Source of the DNA: Drouetiella hepatica Uher 2000/2452
Lineage (GTDB): Bacteria; Cyanobacteriota; Cyanobacteriia; Elainellales; Elainellaceae
Direction of reading: 5' to 3'
Length of the DNA stretch: 64,000 bases
NCBI GenBank assembly: GCA_019359505.1
Contig: JAHHHD010000006.1
Span: 161,467 to 225,466 of the forward strand
Position numbers and translations under genes: made by a program. Shown piece by piece: positions 34,146 to 43,657 of this stretch (position 1 is the first letter of the stretch; the number at the start of each line of letters is the position of its first letter). The notes below the pieces were generated by a model that saw only the letters and a list, made by a program, of their open reading frames with translations, did not search any database and was not told where the DNA came from.

Positions 34146-34583
34146 TTATTTCCCCTCAAAGAGCCACGATTTTACGCGGTTTAGACTTTTCCAGTCTGGC
34201 TTTCTGCTTAATCCATCTTCAAAATTTTGCTTCAGCTCATCGTTTAACTCAGGTGACACCATGATGATCTGGCCCGCTAACTCAATGTGCTGCCGCACGC
34301 CTTTCTGGTCAGTTTCTAGCATGGCGATCGCCAAATTTACTCGCGCCTGAGGGTCTTGAGGGTTCAGCTTTACCGCTTTCTGAGCCGCTTTAACTGCCTG
34401 AAGGGGTTTGTCACTTAGTAAGTAGAGCCATGCTAAGCAAGTCCATGCCGAACTGGTTTTGGGAGCGCGATCGCACACTTCTTTAAACAGCGGCAGCAAA
34501 ATTTCAACAGACTCACCTGCCTGATAGCGCTCCAAACCCTGATCAAACAGATCCTCAACAGAAACCTCTTCAGTCATAGCCAT
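34146..34583 (-). CDS. Tetratricopeptide repeat protein
   Basis: A 145-residue soluble protein with at least two TPR units: SSAWTCLAWLYLLSDKPLQAVKAAQKAVKLNP at about 48-79 and PQARVNLAIAMLETDQKGV just after. The N terminus is acidic (MTEEVSVEDLFDQGLERYQAGES). It is probably an adaptor for protein-protein contact; the partner is unknown. A Fe-S carrier gene lies 130 bp upstream on the same strand. Confidence 0.82.
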   Translation of the reverse strand: MAMTEEVSVEDLFDQGLERYQAGESVEILLPLFKEVCDRAPKTSSAWTCLAWLYLLSDKPLQAVKAAQKAVKLNPQDPQARVNLAIAMLETDQKGVRQHIELAGQIIMVSPELNDELKQNFEDGLSRKPDWKSLNRVKSWLFEGK

Positions 34584-34716
34584 CGATTAAAAAACGTCAC
34601 GGTCTATCAGAGTACCGCAAATACAGCACTCAGCCCCATCTTTTAGCTCAGTCATTCCCAAAGTTGGGAACAAATCTTAATCCAAAATACCGAGTTTAGT
34701 TAGGAAGAATCGGTCT

Positions 34717-35082
34717 TTACGAAAAAGACTTGCCACAGCCGCAGGTTTGATTAGCGTTGGGATTGGTGAACTGAAACCCACCGCCAATCAGGGCATCGCT
34801 GTAGTCCAGCATTAGCCCATACAGATACAACATGCTCTTAGGATCGCAAATCACCTTAAAGCCTTCGTAGTCGTACACTTCGTCAGTTGCTTGGATATTG
34901 CTAGGGTCTTCAAAGTCCATCATGTAAGACATGCCGGAACAGCCTCCCTGACGAACGCCCACCCGTAGGCATAAATCTTTGCCCTGTTTATCCCGTAGCG
35001 CTAGGACATGGCGTAGAGCGTTATCAGACATCAAGATTCCGCGCTGTTGCGGCTGAGTTGTCTGTTGAGTTGCCTGGGTCAT
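34717..35082 (-). CDS. A-type iron-sulfur carrier (SufA/IscA family)
   Basis: A 121-residue HesB/IscA/SufA protein that carries or inserts Fe-S clusters. The three conserved cysteines are present: Cys48 in [12 protein letters not shown] and Cys114/Cys116 in TCGCGKSFS. The N-terminal 14 residues are Gln/Thr-rich and variable. In cyanobacteria this class works alongside the SUF machinery that supplies photosystem I clusters. Confidence 0.93.
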   Translation of the reverse strand: MTQATQQTTQPQQRGILMSDNALRHVLALRDKQGKDLCLRVGVRQGGCSGMSYMMDFEDPSNIQATDEVYDYEGFKVICDPKSMLYLYGLMLDYSDALIGGGFQFTNPNANQTCGCGKSFS

Positions 35083-35232
35083 TTGTGTTTAAAGCTCCCA
35101 CTATTTCGCTGATCTCTACTCTGATAGTAGCGGATTCATCTTCAGGTTTTGCCCTCAAGCCGTCAGGATTGCATTAGCATCAGTAGAATTACTCCGTTCA
35201 GAATCACCGCATTTCGCGCGTCAACTTTATCT

Positions 35233-36912
35233 ATGACTGCTCTCAGTGGCACTACCCGTCGGCGGCTCAAGAAATTGCGTCAGGTTCCTAGCATTTGGGA
35301 GGGCGACTGCCGAGCCTTGGCATCTGGTTTAGGTGGCTTAGGCTCTGGAATGGCATCTGGCTTAATGTCTGGAATGGCTGCCAGTATAGAATCTCAGTTC
35401 AGCGATCGCGGGAACTGCATCATCTGGATGGATGGCACCGAGGGGCTAGTCCGTGCTATGGATATGGCACCTTCAGATGTGGGGCAAGAGGCGATCGTTC
35501 GTACGCTGCTTCAGGCCATGGAATTTCCTCACGGCTCTGCCATGCCTGCTCGACCTCAGAGAATTATTGTCTGCGATCGAGAGCTGCAATTTTTTCTGCG
35601 TGGGGTCTTGCAGGATCTCGATATCGTAGTCGAGTACGCGCCTGAACTACCGCTGATTGATGAATTTTTTGACGGATTGCAAGGGATGTTGCAAACTCGT
35701 CCGCCAGAGCTGCCAGACGAATACATTCAGCCGATGGCAGAAATCACCCGCCAGATTTGGCGCGACGCCCCGTGGGAAACTCTCGACGAAGAGAAAATTA
35801 TCTCGATTGAGCTGAACTATAGCGATGTCGGCACTCTCTATGTCTCGATTTTGGGGATGCTGGGCGTAGAATATGGGCTGCTGATGTATCGATCGCTAGA
35901 CTCCTTAAAAAAGTTTCGGCAGCAGGTTTTGTTGGCGGGAGAGGAAGCAGAAGATCTAGAATCTGCTTTTCTAGAGCAAGACTGCCTATTTGTTACCTTT
36001 GACCAAAACGAAGAGGATTGGGAGGAAGACGATCGCCCTAGCGAATTTGCCAATTTCTTTGCCGAAACAGGCGTGTATCCCGCCTTTGGCAATTTGCATC
36101 CGCTAGAGGGAATGCGCCCTGTGCTTTATGAGGAGGAAGCCCGTGTGGCGTTGGTGGCGCTGGATGCACTGCATCGTTTCTGTCGGCAGCACCTCTCTAA
36201 ACTTGCCGAAGATTTTCCGTCAATTCAAAGTCGCTATCGCATTCCCGATCCCAAGGAGCCGACTCAAAAAATTTCTGTCAAGGTTTGCACCTTACCTGCG
36301 ATCGCCGAAGAGCTGTTTGAGATGTCCGCTGCGTCTGACACAGCGGACGGGTGGGAAGTAGATGCATCGCCTATTCTACGTAGCGATCTGATTCCCGAAG
36401 ACTCGTTTTACAGTCTAGGGGCAATGCCTTGGGACACGTTAGACGTTCTACGAACTAACGTTAAGTTTCATCAAAGTTTAGAGGTGACGTTCTCCAAAGG
36501 CGGCGATGGCTTTCCAGTGATTTTGATTCAAACCTCTCGTCCCAAAGCCATAGCGTTAATTGATGCCCTCAAAGCCTCTGGCGGCTTAAAAGCAATTTGC
36601 TTTAATCCTGGCGAAGATCCGATTTCGGGCGATCGCTACGATCTTGGCATTCTGCAAACTGAGAATGGCGAAATGCATCTGTTTGGAGAATTTTTAGAGG
36701 CAGATCCAGTTCACATTCAAGCTCGCAAAAAGTGGGATCAACGCTGCAAAAAGGTTAAGGGATATTGCGGATTAGTCATTGCCAAAGGCTTCACAGGCGC
36801 ATCTAAAGGAAATCCTGAGTTTGCCGATATGCTGGCGCTATTTGAGGCGCGATCGGTTTCATCTGAAGATTTGGGCTTAGGTTCGCTGCAACTCATGCCT
36901 TACTTTGAGTAA
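35233..36912 (+). CDS. Large cytoplasmic protein of unknown function (DUF6930-like)
   Basis: A 559-residue protein from ATG 35233 (MTALSGTTRRRLKKLRQVPS; an upstream in-frame start gives 28 more residues of poor quality). The segments IWEGDCRALAS, CIIWMDGTEGLVRAMDMA and PARPQRIIVCDRELQFFLRGVLQDLDI, then a repeat of the same theme near the end (KAIALIDALKASGGLKAICFNPGED), suggest two related alpha/beta domains. It is a cyanobacterial conserved protein. I recall the name DUF6930 for the N-terminal part but am not certain. No signal peptide or membrane helix. Confidence 0.65.
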   Translation: MTALSGTTRRRLKKLRQVPSIWEGDCRALASGLGGLGSGMASGLMSGMAASIESQFSDRGNCIIWMDGTEGLVRAMDMAPSDVGQEAIVRTLLQAMEFPHGSAMPARPQRIIVCDRELQFFLRGVLQDLDIVVEYAPELPLIDEFFDGLQGMLQTRPPELPDEYIQPMAEITRQIWRDAPWETLDEEKIISIELNYSDVGTLYVSILGMLGVEYGLLMYRSLDSLKKFRQQVLLAGEEAEDLESAFLEQDCLFVTFDQNEEDWEEDDRPSEFANFFAETGVYPAFGNLHPLEGMRPVLYEEEARVALVALDALHRFCRQHLSKLAEDFPSIQSRYRIPDPKEPTQKISVKVCTLPAIAEELFEMSAASDTADGWEVDASPILRSDLIPEDSFYSLGAMPWDTLDVLRTNVKFHQSLEVTFSKGGDGFPVILIQTSRPKAIALIDALKASGGLKAICFNPGEDPISGDRYDLGILQTENGEMHLFGEFLEADPVHIQARKKWDQRCKKVKGYCGLVIAKGFTGASKGNPEFADMLALFEARSVSSEDLGLGSLQLMPYFE

Positions 36913-37092
36913 TAAAAAGTAACAGCGAATAACAAATTTAAAGAGAGACTATTTCTCTCTGGATATGCTCCTCACTCCCCAGAAGCAGATTCAAAAAATT
37001 GTTCACGAAGAACTGTTACAGTTCAGAGCAAAGTCGCGATCGGGGGTCAGGCACGATGGTAGGATTCCTGAAAAATGTTCAGAGAAACATCC

Positions 37093-37521
37093 ATGGCAGA
37101 AACTCTTACTGGACAAACGCCTTTGTTTGGCGGTAGCACTGGCGGACTCCTCAGCAAGGCCGAAGAAGAAGAAAAGTACGCGATCACCTGGACCAGTTCT
37201 AAGGAACAGGTGTTTGAAATGCCCACAGGTGGTGCGGCCATTATGCGGCAAGGTGAAAACTTGCTGTATTTAGCACGCAAAGAGCAGTGTTTGGCTCTTG
37301 GCGGTCAACTCCGCACCAAATTTAAGCCCAGAATCGAGGATTTCAAGATTTACCGGGTTTATCCCAGTGGTGAAATTCAGTACCTGCATCCAGCAGACGG
37401 CGTTTTCCCTGAAAAGGTGAATGCCGGACGCGAGAAGGTGAATGCAGTCGCCCGTAATATTGGCAGCAACCCTCAACCAGCTGCGGTCAAGTTTACTGGC
37501 AAAAAGACCTACGATTCCTAA
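37093..37521 (+). CDS. psaD: Photosystem I subunit II (PsaD)
   Basis: A 142-residue extrinsic photosystem I protein that docks ferredoxin on the cytoplasmic side. It starts [20 protein letters not shown] and contains [67 protein letters not shown] and [15 protein letters not shown] prefer ATG 37093 over the in-frame ATG 37075 because this is where PsaD proteins begin. A terminator follows. Confidence 0.98.
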   Translation: MAETLTGQTPLFGGSTGGLLSKAEEEEKYAITWTSSKEQVFEMPTGGAAIMRQGENLLYLARKEQCLALGGQLRTKFKPRIEDFKIYRVYPSGEIQYLHPADGVFPEKVNAGREKVNAVARNIGSNPQPAAVKFTGKKTYDS

Positions 37522-37582
37522 AATCTGATTCCTAAAATCTGAACAGTGTTTAGACGCTGATTTCTTTAATATGCGGTTTGTT

Positions 37583-37610
37583 AAGGGTGGAGCTTTTCCA
37601 TCCTTTTTTT
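37583..37610 (+). terminator. psaD terminator
   Basis: AAGGGTGGA-GCTT-TTCCATCCTT, with one G-T pair, is followed by a run of T residues, 60 bp after the psaD stop. Confidence 0.85.
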
Positions 37611-37706
37611 GTGGTTTTGGGCGATCGCCGCAAAGTCGCCGCAAAGTCGCCACAAAAAAGCGCTGAGAAATTTCCCCAGCGCTTCACTTTAGTTATTGCC
37701 CTCAGA

Positions 37707-37820
37707 CTAGGATTTTGTCCCATCGCGGCTAGCAGTCTGAATGTAAAGAATGAGTAGAAAGACAGAAGGAACCAGAACAAACAAAATAGTTGCAACAAAC
37801 CCTAGATCATTAACTTGCAT
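37707..37820 (-). CDS. psbM: Photosystem II subunit PsbM
   Basis: A 37-residue single-helix protein, [20 protein letters not shown] then [17 protein letters not shown]. It matches PsbM, found at the dimer interface of photosystem II, where it stabilises the dimer and the QB pocket. The MQVN-LGF start and the YIQT motif are diagnostic. The next gene upstream on the same strand is the 2Fe-2S ferredoxin. Confidence 0.96.
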   Translation of the reverse strand: MQVNDLGFVATILFVLVPSVFLLILYIQTASRDGTKS

Positions 37821-37916
37821 TAGAATCAGCCTCGCATAACTGAATTACCGAAATGAATTCAAAACACTCCCAAGATTAAGAATACCTCTCAACTTGGACA
37901 AAACGAGTAACCCAGC

Positions 37917-38333
37917 CTACTTGCCTGGCTTCGTCACCACGCTCACGGCTCCCTGCACCAGTGCCTGACAGGCTAGCCGATAATTGTCAGGCTTCTTGCG
38001 GAGCTTACGATCCTCAACCTCAGTTCTCGGAGAGAGATTTTCCATACCCTCAACAATTTCGACGACGCAGGTGCCACATTGACCGTAGCCGCCACAGGTC
38101 ATCATCTTGCCCATGAAGGTGTACAGGTCGATACCATTCTCCAGAGCCTTGAAACGAAGGTTGGCTCCCTCTGCTGCAAACGCCACTTTATCTTCTTTAA
38201 CAAACGTAATACAGGACATTGGCTTAGTTGGGGACGCGGCAGATAGCTCAACTGTGGGATCGGCTGGTTCAATTGGCTGACTCAATTCGGGTTCTGAGCC
38301 TTGCTGAAATTCTTCTTTGGAGCCTGTTTGCAT
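37917..38333 (-). CDS. 2Fe-2S ferredoxin-like protein
   Basis: A plant-type [2Fe-2S] protein with ligands Cys80, Cys86, Cys89 ([11 protein letters not shown]) and Cys122 (LACQALVQG). The core runs from [10 protein letters not shown] (residue 39) to the end. Starting at ATG 38333 gives 138 residues with a 38-residue Glu/Pro-rich leader; starting at the internal ATG 38219 gives the bare domain, but no ribosome site is seen there. It is not the main photosynthetic ferredoxin. It is divergent from psbB and near psbM, suggesting a role in photosystem II assembly or thylakoid redox, by context only. Confidence 0.85.
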   Translation of the reverse strand: MQTGSKEEFQQGSEPELSQPIEPADPTVELSAASPTKPMSCITFVKEDKVAFAAEGANLRFKALENGIDLYTFMGKMMTCGGYGQCGTCVVEIVEGMENLSPRTEVEDRKLRKKPDNYRLACQALVQGAVSVVTKPGK

Positions 38334-38585
38334 AGTGCTTGCAATCGCCTCTCACACTGGTTACACTTCTTTATACACTTTCATTTTTACAAGCTTACAG
38401 CCAAACTGCACAAGGTTCGGATTTCTATCTGCTTCAAGTCACCGTGATGACGACAAAACAGATGAATGACAGGCGATCGCATCGGATGTAATGCTCCTTA
38501 ATCTGGTAGTCTAACCAGTATTAGGCACCTTAATAAAAGGCTGAAGGAATCGTTGAAATTTATTCATTTAGGAGGAGCGTAGTCA

Positions 38586-40118
38586 ATGGGACTACCCTGG
38601 TACCGCGTACACACAGTCGTCCTGAATGATCCAGGTCGGCTAATCTCTGTACATTTGATGCATACTGCTCTTGTGTCAGGTTGGGCTGGCTCAATGGCAC
38701 TCTACGAGCTAGCTATTTTTGATCCTAGCGATCCGGTTCTAAATCCTATGTGGCGACAGGGTATGTTCGTCATGCCCTTCATGGCGCGCCTTGGCGTGAC
38801 TGACTCCTGGGCTGGCTGGAGCGTCACTGGCGAAACAGGAGTCAATCCTGGCTTCTGGTCGTTTGAAGGCGTGGCTGCCGCCCAGATTGTTCTGTCAGGT
38901 CTGCTGTTTTTGGCAGCTTGCTGGCATTGGGTCTATTGGGATTTAGAGCTGTTCAGAGATCCTCGCACAGGCGAACCTGCTCTGGATTTGCCCAAAATGT
39001 TTGGGATTCACCTGTTTCTATCGGGTTTGCTCTGCTTTGGATTTGGCGCATTCCATCTCACGGGCGTATTCGGCCCCGGTATGTGGGTGTCTGATCCCTA
39101 TGGGTTAACGGGTCACGTCGAGCCAGTTGCCCCTGCCTGGGGACCTGAAGGATTTGATCCCTTTAATCCGGGCGGTATTGTTGCCCATCATATTGCTGCC
39201 GGAATCGTTGGCATTATTGCGGGTCTATTCCATCTCACGGTTCGTCCGCCTGAGCGCCTCTACCGGGCTTTGCGGATGGGTAACATTGAAACGGTTCTGT
39301 CTAGCAGTATCGCTGCGGTATTTTTTGCCGCCTTTGTGGTCGCTGGCACCATGTGGTATGGCTGCGCGGAAACCCCTGTTGAACTGTTCGGTCCCACCCG
39401 ATATCAGTGGGATAGCGGCTACTATCAGAAAGAAATCACCCGCCGCGTTCAGGCGAGTGTGGCAGATGGAGCTAGTCTTTCCGAAGCTTGGTCTGCTATT
39501 CCTGAGAAGCTGGCGTTCTACGACTACATTGGCAACAACCCAGCAAAGGGCGGCTTGTTTAGAACAGGTCCAATGGTGCAGGGTGATGGCATTGCTCAGG
39601 ACTGGGATGGCCATGTCGTGTTCAAAGATTCTGATGGGCGCGAACTAACAGTTCGTCGAATGCCAAACTTCTTTGAAACATTCCCGGTTGTCTTGGTGGA
39701 CAGCGACGGAATCATCCGAGCTGACATTCCTTTCCGCCGTGCAGAATCTAAGTACAGCTTTGAGCAAGCCGGGGTGACAGCCAGTTTGTATGGCGGTAAG
39801 TTAGATGGTCAAGTCTTTACCGATCCGGCTTTAGTCAAGCGCTTTGCGCGTAAGGCTCAGTTGGGTGAACCCTTTGAGTTCGATCGCGAAACACTAGGTT
39901 CAGACGGGGTATTCCGCACGAGTCCTCGGGGCTGGTTTACCTTCGGACATGCTTGCTTTGCGCTGCTGTTCTTCTTCGGGCATATCTGGCATGGCTCCCG
40001 GACGCTGTTCAGAGACGTGTTTGCGGGTATTGACCCTGACCTTTCTGAAGAGCAAGTGGAATGGGGCTACTTCCAGAAGTTGGGCGATAAGACAACCCGA
40101 CGTAAGGAAGCAATCTAA
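38586..40118 (+). CDS. psbB: Photosystem II CP47 chlorophyll protein
   Basis: A 510-residue inner antenna protein with six membrane helices and the large lumenal loop between helices 5 and 6. It begins [20 protein letters not shown] and shows chlorophyll-binding His residues in [32 protein letters not shown] and [29 protein letters not shown] lies right before the ATG. psbT follows 146 bp downstream. The 250-bp gap to the divergent ferredoxin gene holds both promoters. Confidence 0.99.
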   Translation: MGLPWYRVHTVVLNDPGRLISVHLMHTALVSGWAGSMALYELAIFDPSDPVLNPMWRQGMFVMPFMARLGVTDSWAGWSVTGETGVNPGFWSFEGVAAAQIVLSGLLFLAACWHWVYWDLELFRDPRTGEPALDLPKMFGIHLFLSGLLCFGFGAFHLTGVFGPGMWVSDPYGLTGHVEPVAPAWGPEGFDPFNPGGIVAHHIAAGIVGIIAGLFHLTVRPPERLYRALRMGNIETVLSSSIAAVFFAAFVVAGTMWYGCAETPVELFGPTRYQWDSGYYQKEITRRVQASVADGASLSEAWSAIPEKLAFYDYIGNNPAKGGLFRTGPMVQGDGIAQDWDGHVVFKDSDGRELTVRRMPNFFETFPVVLVDSDGIIRADIPFRRAESKYSFEQAGVTASLYGGKLDGQVFTDPALVKRFARKAQLGEPFEFDRETLGSDGVFRTSPRGWFTFGHACFALLFFFGHIWHGSRTLFRDVFAGIDPDLSEEQVEWGYFQKLGDKTTRRKEAI

Positions 40119-40264
40119 GTTATCTTAGGGAGTAAGAGAGATCTAGCGCGGCTGAGAAGCTGGTCTGCTAGATCTGTTCTTAAAGCTTGTTGAGCTTCTG
40201 CTGAATCTAGGTCGGTTACGAAGATTTAAGAAATGTTCATACTCGTCTTCGAGGATTTCTGATT

Positions 40265-40363
40265 ATGGAAGCTGTTGCCTACATTTTGGTACTGACATTG
40301 GGAATTGGTGTTTTGTTTTTTGCGATCGCCTTCCGTGAACCCCCCCGCATTACCAAAGACTAA
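40265..40363 (+). CDS. psbT: Photosystem II subunit PsbT
   Basis: A 32-residue single-helix protein, [20 protein letters not shown] then [12 protein letters not shown], matching PsbT, a dimer-interface subunit that helps repair the QA site. The order psbB-psbT is the usual one. psbH is not nearby. Confidence 0.97.
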   Translation: MEAVAYILVLTLGIGVLFFAIAFREPPRITKD

Positions 40364-40371
40364 TTTTTTGA

Positions 40372-40457
40372 GCTTCGCTCTCTGAGCGAAGCAAGAGCTA
40401 AGTGAATCAAGTGCTAAGTGAATGAAGTGCGCGGTACTAAAAGGTGCTGCGCACTTC
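40372..40457 (+). terminator. Two hairpins after psbT
   Basis: GCTTCGCTC-TCT-GAGCGAAGC (40372-40392) begins 8 bp beyond the psbT stop. A second stem pairs GAAGTGCGC (40424-40432) with GCGCACTTC (40449-40457), followed by GCTTTTG. Together they probably end the psbB-psbT transcript. Confidence 0.7.
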
Positions 40458-40615
40458 GCTTTTGCCTCATTGCACCTAGGGAGCGATCGCCCTTTAACCA
40501 CAGTTCGCAATTTTTAACGGCAATCCGCAATTGCAGTATGATGGTTATGAGGATCGCGCCTTAAAAGGCAGTGATTCTCTTTGAGCATGTTTAAATCCCC
40601 GGAGGGTGTTGCTGT

Positions 40616-41131
40616 ATGCGCTGTCCAGTCTGCCAATGTCCAGATAACCGGGTTTTGGAGTCGCGTTCAGCCGAGTCTGGTCATAGCGTACGGCGGCGGC
40701 GAGAGTGCTTGCAATGTACCCACCGCTTCACGACCTACGAGCGGATTGAATTTGTGCCGATCGTTGTCGTAAAACGCAGCGGCGATCGAGAATCGTTCGA
40801 TCGCTCAAAAGTCTTGCGGGGAATGGTAAGGGCCTGCGAAAAAACCGGAATTTCTCCCCTGCAGCTAGAAAATATTGTGGATGAAATTGAGGTTGAGCTT
40901 CAGCAACGGGCGGTTCGGGAAGTCTCCAGCAGCGAGATTGGCGAATTGGTTCTGAGCCATCTGCGCATATTGAATGAAGTTGCCTACATTCGCTTTGCTT
41001 CAGTCTATAAGCAGTTTCGAGGCATCCGTGATTTTGTGGAAACTTTAAATCACCTGAAGGAGTCTACCCAACTAGCAGATTCTGCTCCCGATAGCCAGAT
41101 GGCTGTGGTTCCAATGGGAATGGTCAGGTAG
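40616..41131 (+). CDS. nrdR: Transcriptional repressor NrdR
   Basis: A 171-residue zinc-ribbon/ATP-cone repressor of ribonucleotide reductase genes. The zinc ribbon is at residues 1-40 with Cys3, Cys6, Cys31 and Cys34 ([32 protein letters not shown]). The ATP-cone is at about 49-139 ([27 protein letters not shown]). GGAGGG precedes the ATG. The last 20 residues are a variable tail. No ribonucleotide reductase gene is in the window. Confidence 0.96.
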   Translation: MRCPVCQCPDNRVLESRSAESGHSVRRRRECLQCTHRFTTYERIEFVPIVVVKRSGDRESFDRSKVLRGMVRACEKTGISPLQLENIVDEIEVELQQRAVREVSSSEIGELVLSHLRILNEVAYIRFASVYKQFRGIRDFVETLNHLKESTQLADSAPDSQMAVVPMGMVR

Positions 41132-41449
41132 AGGCAGATGTTTAAGAGATGCTTAGAGAGCAAGTCTCGCGCCAGCTAGCAAGGTTGCCAATCAAGCTTT
41201 CAGGTAAAACTTTATCAACCCCTCGTTTCTTAAGACTAAAGGAGTCTTCTCTTAAGGAAGGATTTGATCGCGACCAAAATTAAGTTATCATGGTTCTTCT
41301 AAGGTCTGAAAAATTGAGTAAGGCTTAAATTTTCTCGGGCAGCATTGATGCAATTAGTCGTGCAAGGCTGTGTGCTATTAAGTTCGCAGGGGTTACGCGC
41401 CGAAATTGACAACTACTACTACGGAGATCGCCACTAGGAAACACATCGC
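41132..41449 (+). promoter_or_regulatory. Leader region of rps1
   Basis: This 318-bp gap holds a small hairpin (AAGACT at 41232-41237 with AGTCTT at 41243-41248), possibly the nrdR terminator, and then the rps1 leader, which contains a possible 29-codon upstream reading frame at 41348-41437. Confidence 0.5.
41348..41437 (+). CDS. Possible 29-residue leader peptide upstream of rps1
   Basis: An ATG at 41348 opens MQLVVQGCVLLSSQGLRAEI DNYYYGDRH and stops at TAG 41435-41437. The stop overlaps the AGGAA that serves as ribosome site for rps1, 12 bp upstream of its ATG. No strong ribosome site precedes the small frame itself. It could couple translation to S1 supply, or be a chance frame. Confidence 0.35.
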   Translation: MQLVVQGCVLLSSQGLRAEIDNYYYGDRH

Positions 41450-42559
41450 ATGGTCAATCAGGAATTAACAGATATTGGTTTTACCCACGAAGATTTTGCT
41501 GCTCTCCTAGACAAATATGACTATCATTTTAGTCCTGGAGACATTGTAGCCGGGACGGTGTTTAGCATTGAGCCAAGGGGCGCTCTGATTGATATTGGTG
41601 CCAAAACGGCTGCATACATCCCTATCCAGGAGATGTCTATCAACCGAATAGACACACCTGAAGAAGTTCTGCAATCTAACGAAACTCGCGAGTTCTTCAT
41701 CTTGACCGATGAGAATGAAGACGGTCAGCTCACGCTGTCCATTCGCCGCATCGAGTATATGCGCGCTTGGGAACGAGTGCGGCAGCTGCAAGCTGAAGAT
41801 GCTACTGTGCGCTCTGCTGTATTCGCTACAAACCGTGGCGGTGCGCTTGTGCGGATTGAAGGATTAAGAGGCTTTATTCCTGGCTCTCATATCAGCACTC
41901 GCAAGCCCAAGGAAGATTTGGTTGGAGAAGATCTGCCGCTGAAATTCCTGGAGGTTGATGAAGATCGTAACCGTCTGGTTCTGAGCCATCGTCGTGCGCT
42001 GGTTGAGCGCAAGATGAACCGATTGGAAGTCGGCGAGGTTGTGATTGGTACAGTACGCGGTCTTAAGCCCTATGGTGCTTTTATCGATATAGGCGGCGTT
42101 AGCGGTCTGCTGCACATCTCTGAAATTTCTCATGACCACATTGATACGCCTCACAGCGTTTTCAATGTCAACGATGAAGTCAAAGTGATGATTATTGACC
42201 TAGATGCCGAGCGCGGACGGATTTCACTCTCGACCAAGCAGCTAGAGCCTGAACCTGGCGATATGGTGAAGAATCCACAGGTTGTCTACGACAAAGCTGA
42301 GGAAATGGCTGCAAAGTATCGCGAACGGATGTTGCAGCAGTCACAGCCCAAAGCTGCGGTAGAGGAAGAGGTTCTGGATGAGGAACTGGATATTCCTAGC
42401 GCTATGGAAGAGGCGGAAGAGCCAGTCGATGTGGATATGTCAATTGATGAAGATGCATTGGTTGATGTGGATGCACTCGTTGAGGTAGATGAGTCAGTCG
42501 ATGGAGTTGACTCGGTTGATGAGGTCGAACTGGAGTCAGAGCATAAACTGGAGGCGTAA
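41450..42559 (+). CDS. rps1: 30S ribosomal protein S1
   Basis: A 369-residue S1 with three S1 RNA-binding domains (about 30-100, 115-180 and 195-265), as usual in cyanobacteria and plastids, instead of the six of Escherichia coli. Clear blocks are GDIVAGTVFSIEPRGALIDIGAKTAAYIP, GALVRIEGLRGFIPGSHIS and GEVVIGTVRGLKPYGAFIDIGGVSGLLHISEIS. The last 80 residues form an acidic Val/Asp/Glu tail made of repeated VDVD-type units (DVDMSIDEDALVDVDALVEV). It binds mRNA on the small subunit. Confidence 0.96.
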   Translation: MVNQELTDIGFTHEDFAALLDKYDYHFSPGDIVAGTVFSIEPRGALIDIGAKTAAYIPIQEMSINRIDTPEEVLQSNETREFFILTDENEDGQLTLSIRRIEYMRAWERVRQLQAEDATVRSAVFATNRGGALVRIEGLRGFIPGSHISTRKPKEDLVGEDLPLKFLEVDEDRNRLVLSHRRALVERKMNRLEVGEVVIGTVRGLKPYGAFIDIGGVSGLLHISEISHDHIDTPHSVFNVNDEVKVMIIDLDAERGRISLSTKQLEPEPGDMVKNPQVVYDKAEEMAAKYRERMLQQSQPKAAVEEEVLDEELDIPSAMEEAEEPVDVDMSIDEDALVDVDALVEVDESVDGVDSVDEVELESEHKLEA

Positions 42560-42692
42560 TGCGCGATGATTGCGTTAATCATCGCGTCTACCTGTAGATT
42601 AAAGCAGAGGGAGAAGGGAATCCTCCTCCTTTTTGCAGTTCTATAGATAGCTGGGGTTTGCTGCAAAGAGAACTCAGGAAAAACTCAGAATT

Positions 42693-43433
42693 TTGGCAAC
42701 TATTCGCTGTAAAGGTACCCAATTTAATAACGTCCGAGCCATTCTGTTTGACAAGGATGGAACTTTGGCGAACTCTGAAGCCTTTTTGCGCAATTTAGCT
42801 CAACGGCGATCGCGCCTCATTGATGCTCAAATTCCTGGCGTTCAGGAGCCTTTGCTGATGGCGTTTGGGATAGAGGGCGATCGCATCGATCCAGCTGGAT
42901 TGACGGCAGTGGGTACCCGCCAAGAGAATGAGGTTGCTGCCGCCGCCTATGTCGCCGAAACTGGACGTGGCTGGGTAGAATCTCTGAGTATTGTCCGCTC
43001 AGCCTTTAGCGAGGCGGACAAGCACTCGCTTTGTAAGGCGGAGCAGACTCCGCCAACCGAAGGCGCTGCACAGCTCTTGGAAACCCTAATGGTAAAAGGC
43101 TTGAAGATAGCTGTTTTATCTGCTGATAGCACGCATCAAGTTGAGGCTTTTACCAAGGCTTATCAATTCGCACCCCATATTCAAATTCAGCTTGGCGTTG
43201 ACGGGTATAGAAGTAAGTCCGATCCTGTTCTGCTTCAGAGAATTCTATCTTTTTTAGAAGTGACGCCAGAGGAGGTTGTAGTTGTGGGCGATGCTGCAAC
43301 GGATGTTGAGGTGGCTCGTAATTTAGGGGCGATCGGCTTTATTGGATTTACCGGAGGCTGGTCTACAGCCGTTAGCTTGAGCCAAGCTGACGTGCAAATC
43401 GAGAAATTTGCTCAGATTGAAGTCCTAACCTAG
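42693..43433 (+). CDS. HAD-family hydrolase (phosphoglycolate phosphatase-like)
   Basis: A 246-residue HAD phosphatase starting at TTG 42693, with AGGAAAAA upstream. Motif I is AILFDKDGTLANS (nucleophile Asp and DGT), motif II is IAVLSADST, and motif III/IV is KSDPVLLQRI ... VVVVGDAATDVEVARNLG. A helical cap lies between motifs I and II. Substrate is unknown; phosphoglycolate is one candidate for a photosynthetic organism. Confidence 0.88.
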   Translation: MATIRCKGTQFNNVRAILFDKDGTLANSEAFLRNLAQRRSRLIDAQIPGVQEPLLMAFGIEGDRIDPAGLTAVGTRQENEVAAAAYVAETGRGWVESLSIVRSAFSEADKHSLCKAEQTPPTEGAAQLLETLMVKGLKIAVLSADSTHQVEAFTKAYQFAPHIQIQLGVDGYRSKSDPVLLQRILSFLEVTPEEVVVVGDAATDVEVARNLGAIGFIGFTGGWSTAVSLSQADVQIEKFAQIEVLT

Positions 43434-43657
43434 AAAAATCCTTTACTCACTCCATATACAATTTGGTACAACCCACATCCTTGGTTTACCTTAAACAAAT
43501 TAGAAGTGTGATATTCTCCAGAACTAGCCGCCCTTTCATTATGGACTTCTTGGGCGTATTTCACATTGACTGGAAGCAGCAGATTTGATATGCAGGGATG
43601 CATTCTCCAAGAAGTTCTATCTATCTCAGCCGTCTAGAATAAAGCGAGGTTATCTCC

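Noticed and set aside
36965..37273. A 102-codon frame overlapping the start of psaD
   Set aside because: It reads through the psaD coding region in another frame and resembles nothing.
43434..43657. SAM riboswitch before metK
   Set aside because: I could not find the conserved core of a known SAM riboswitch class in the 224-bp leader.
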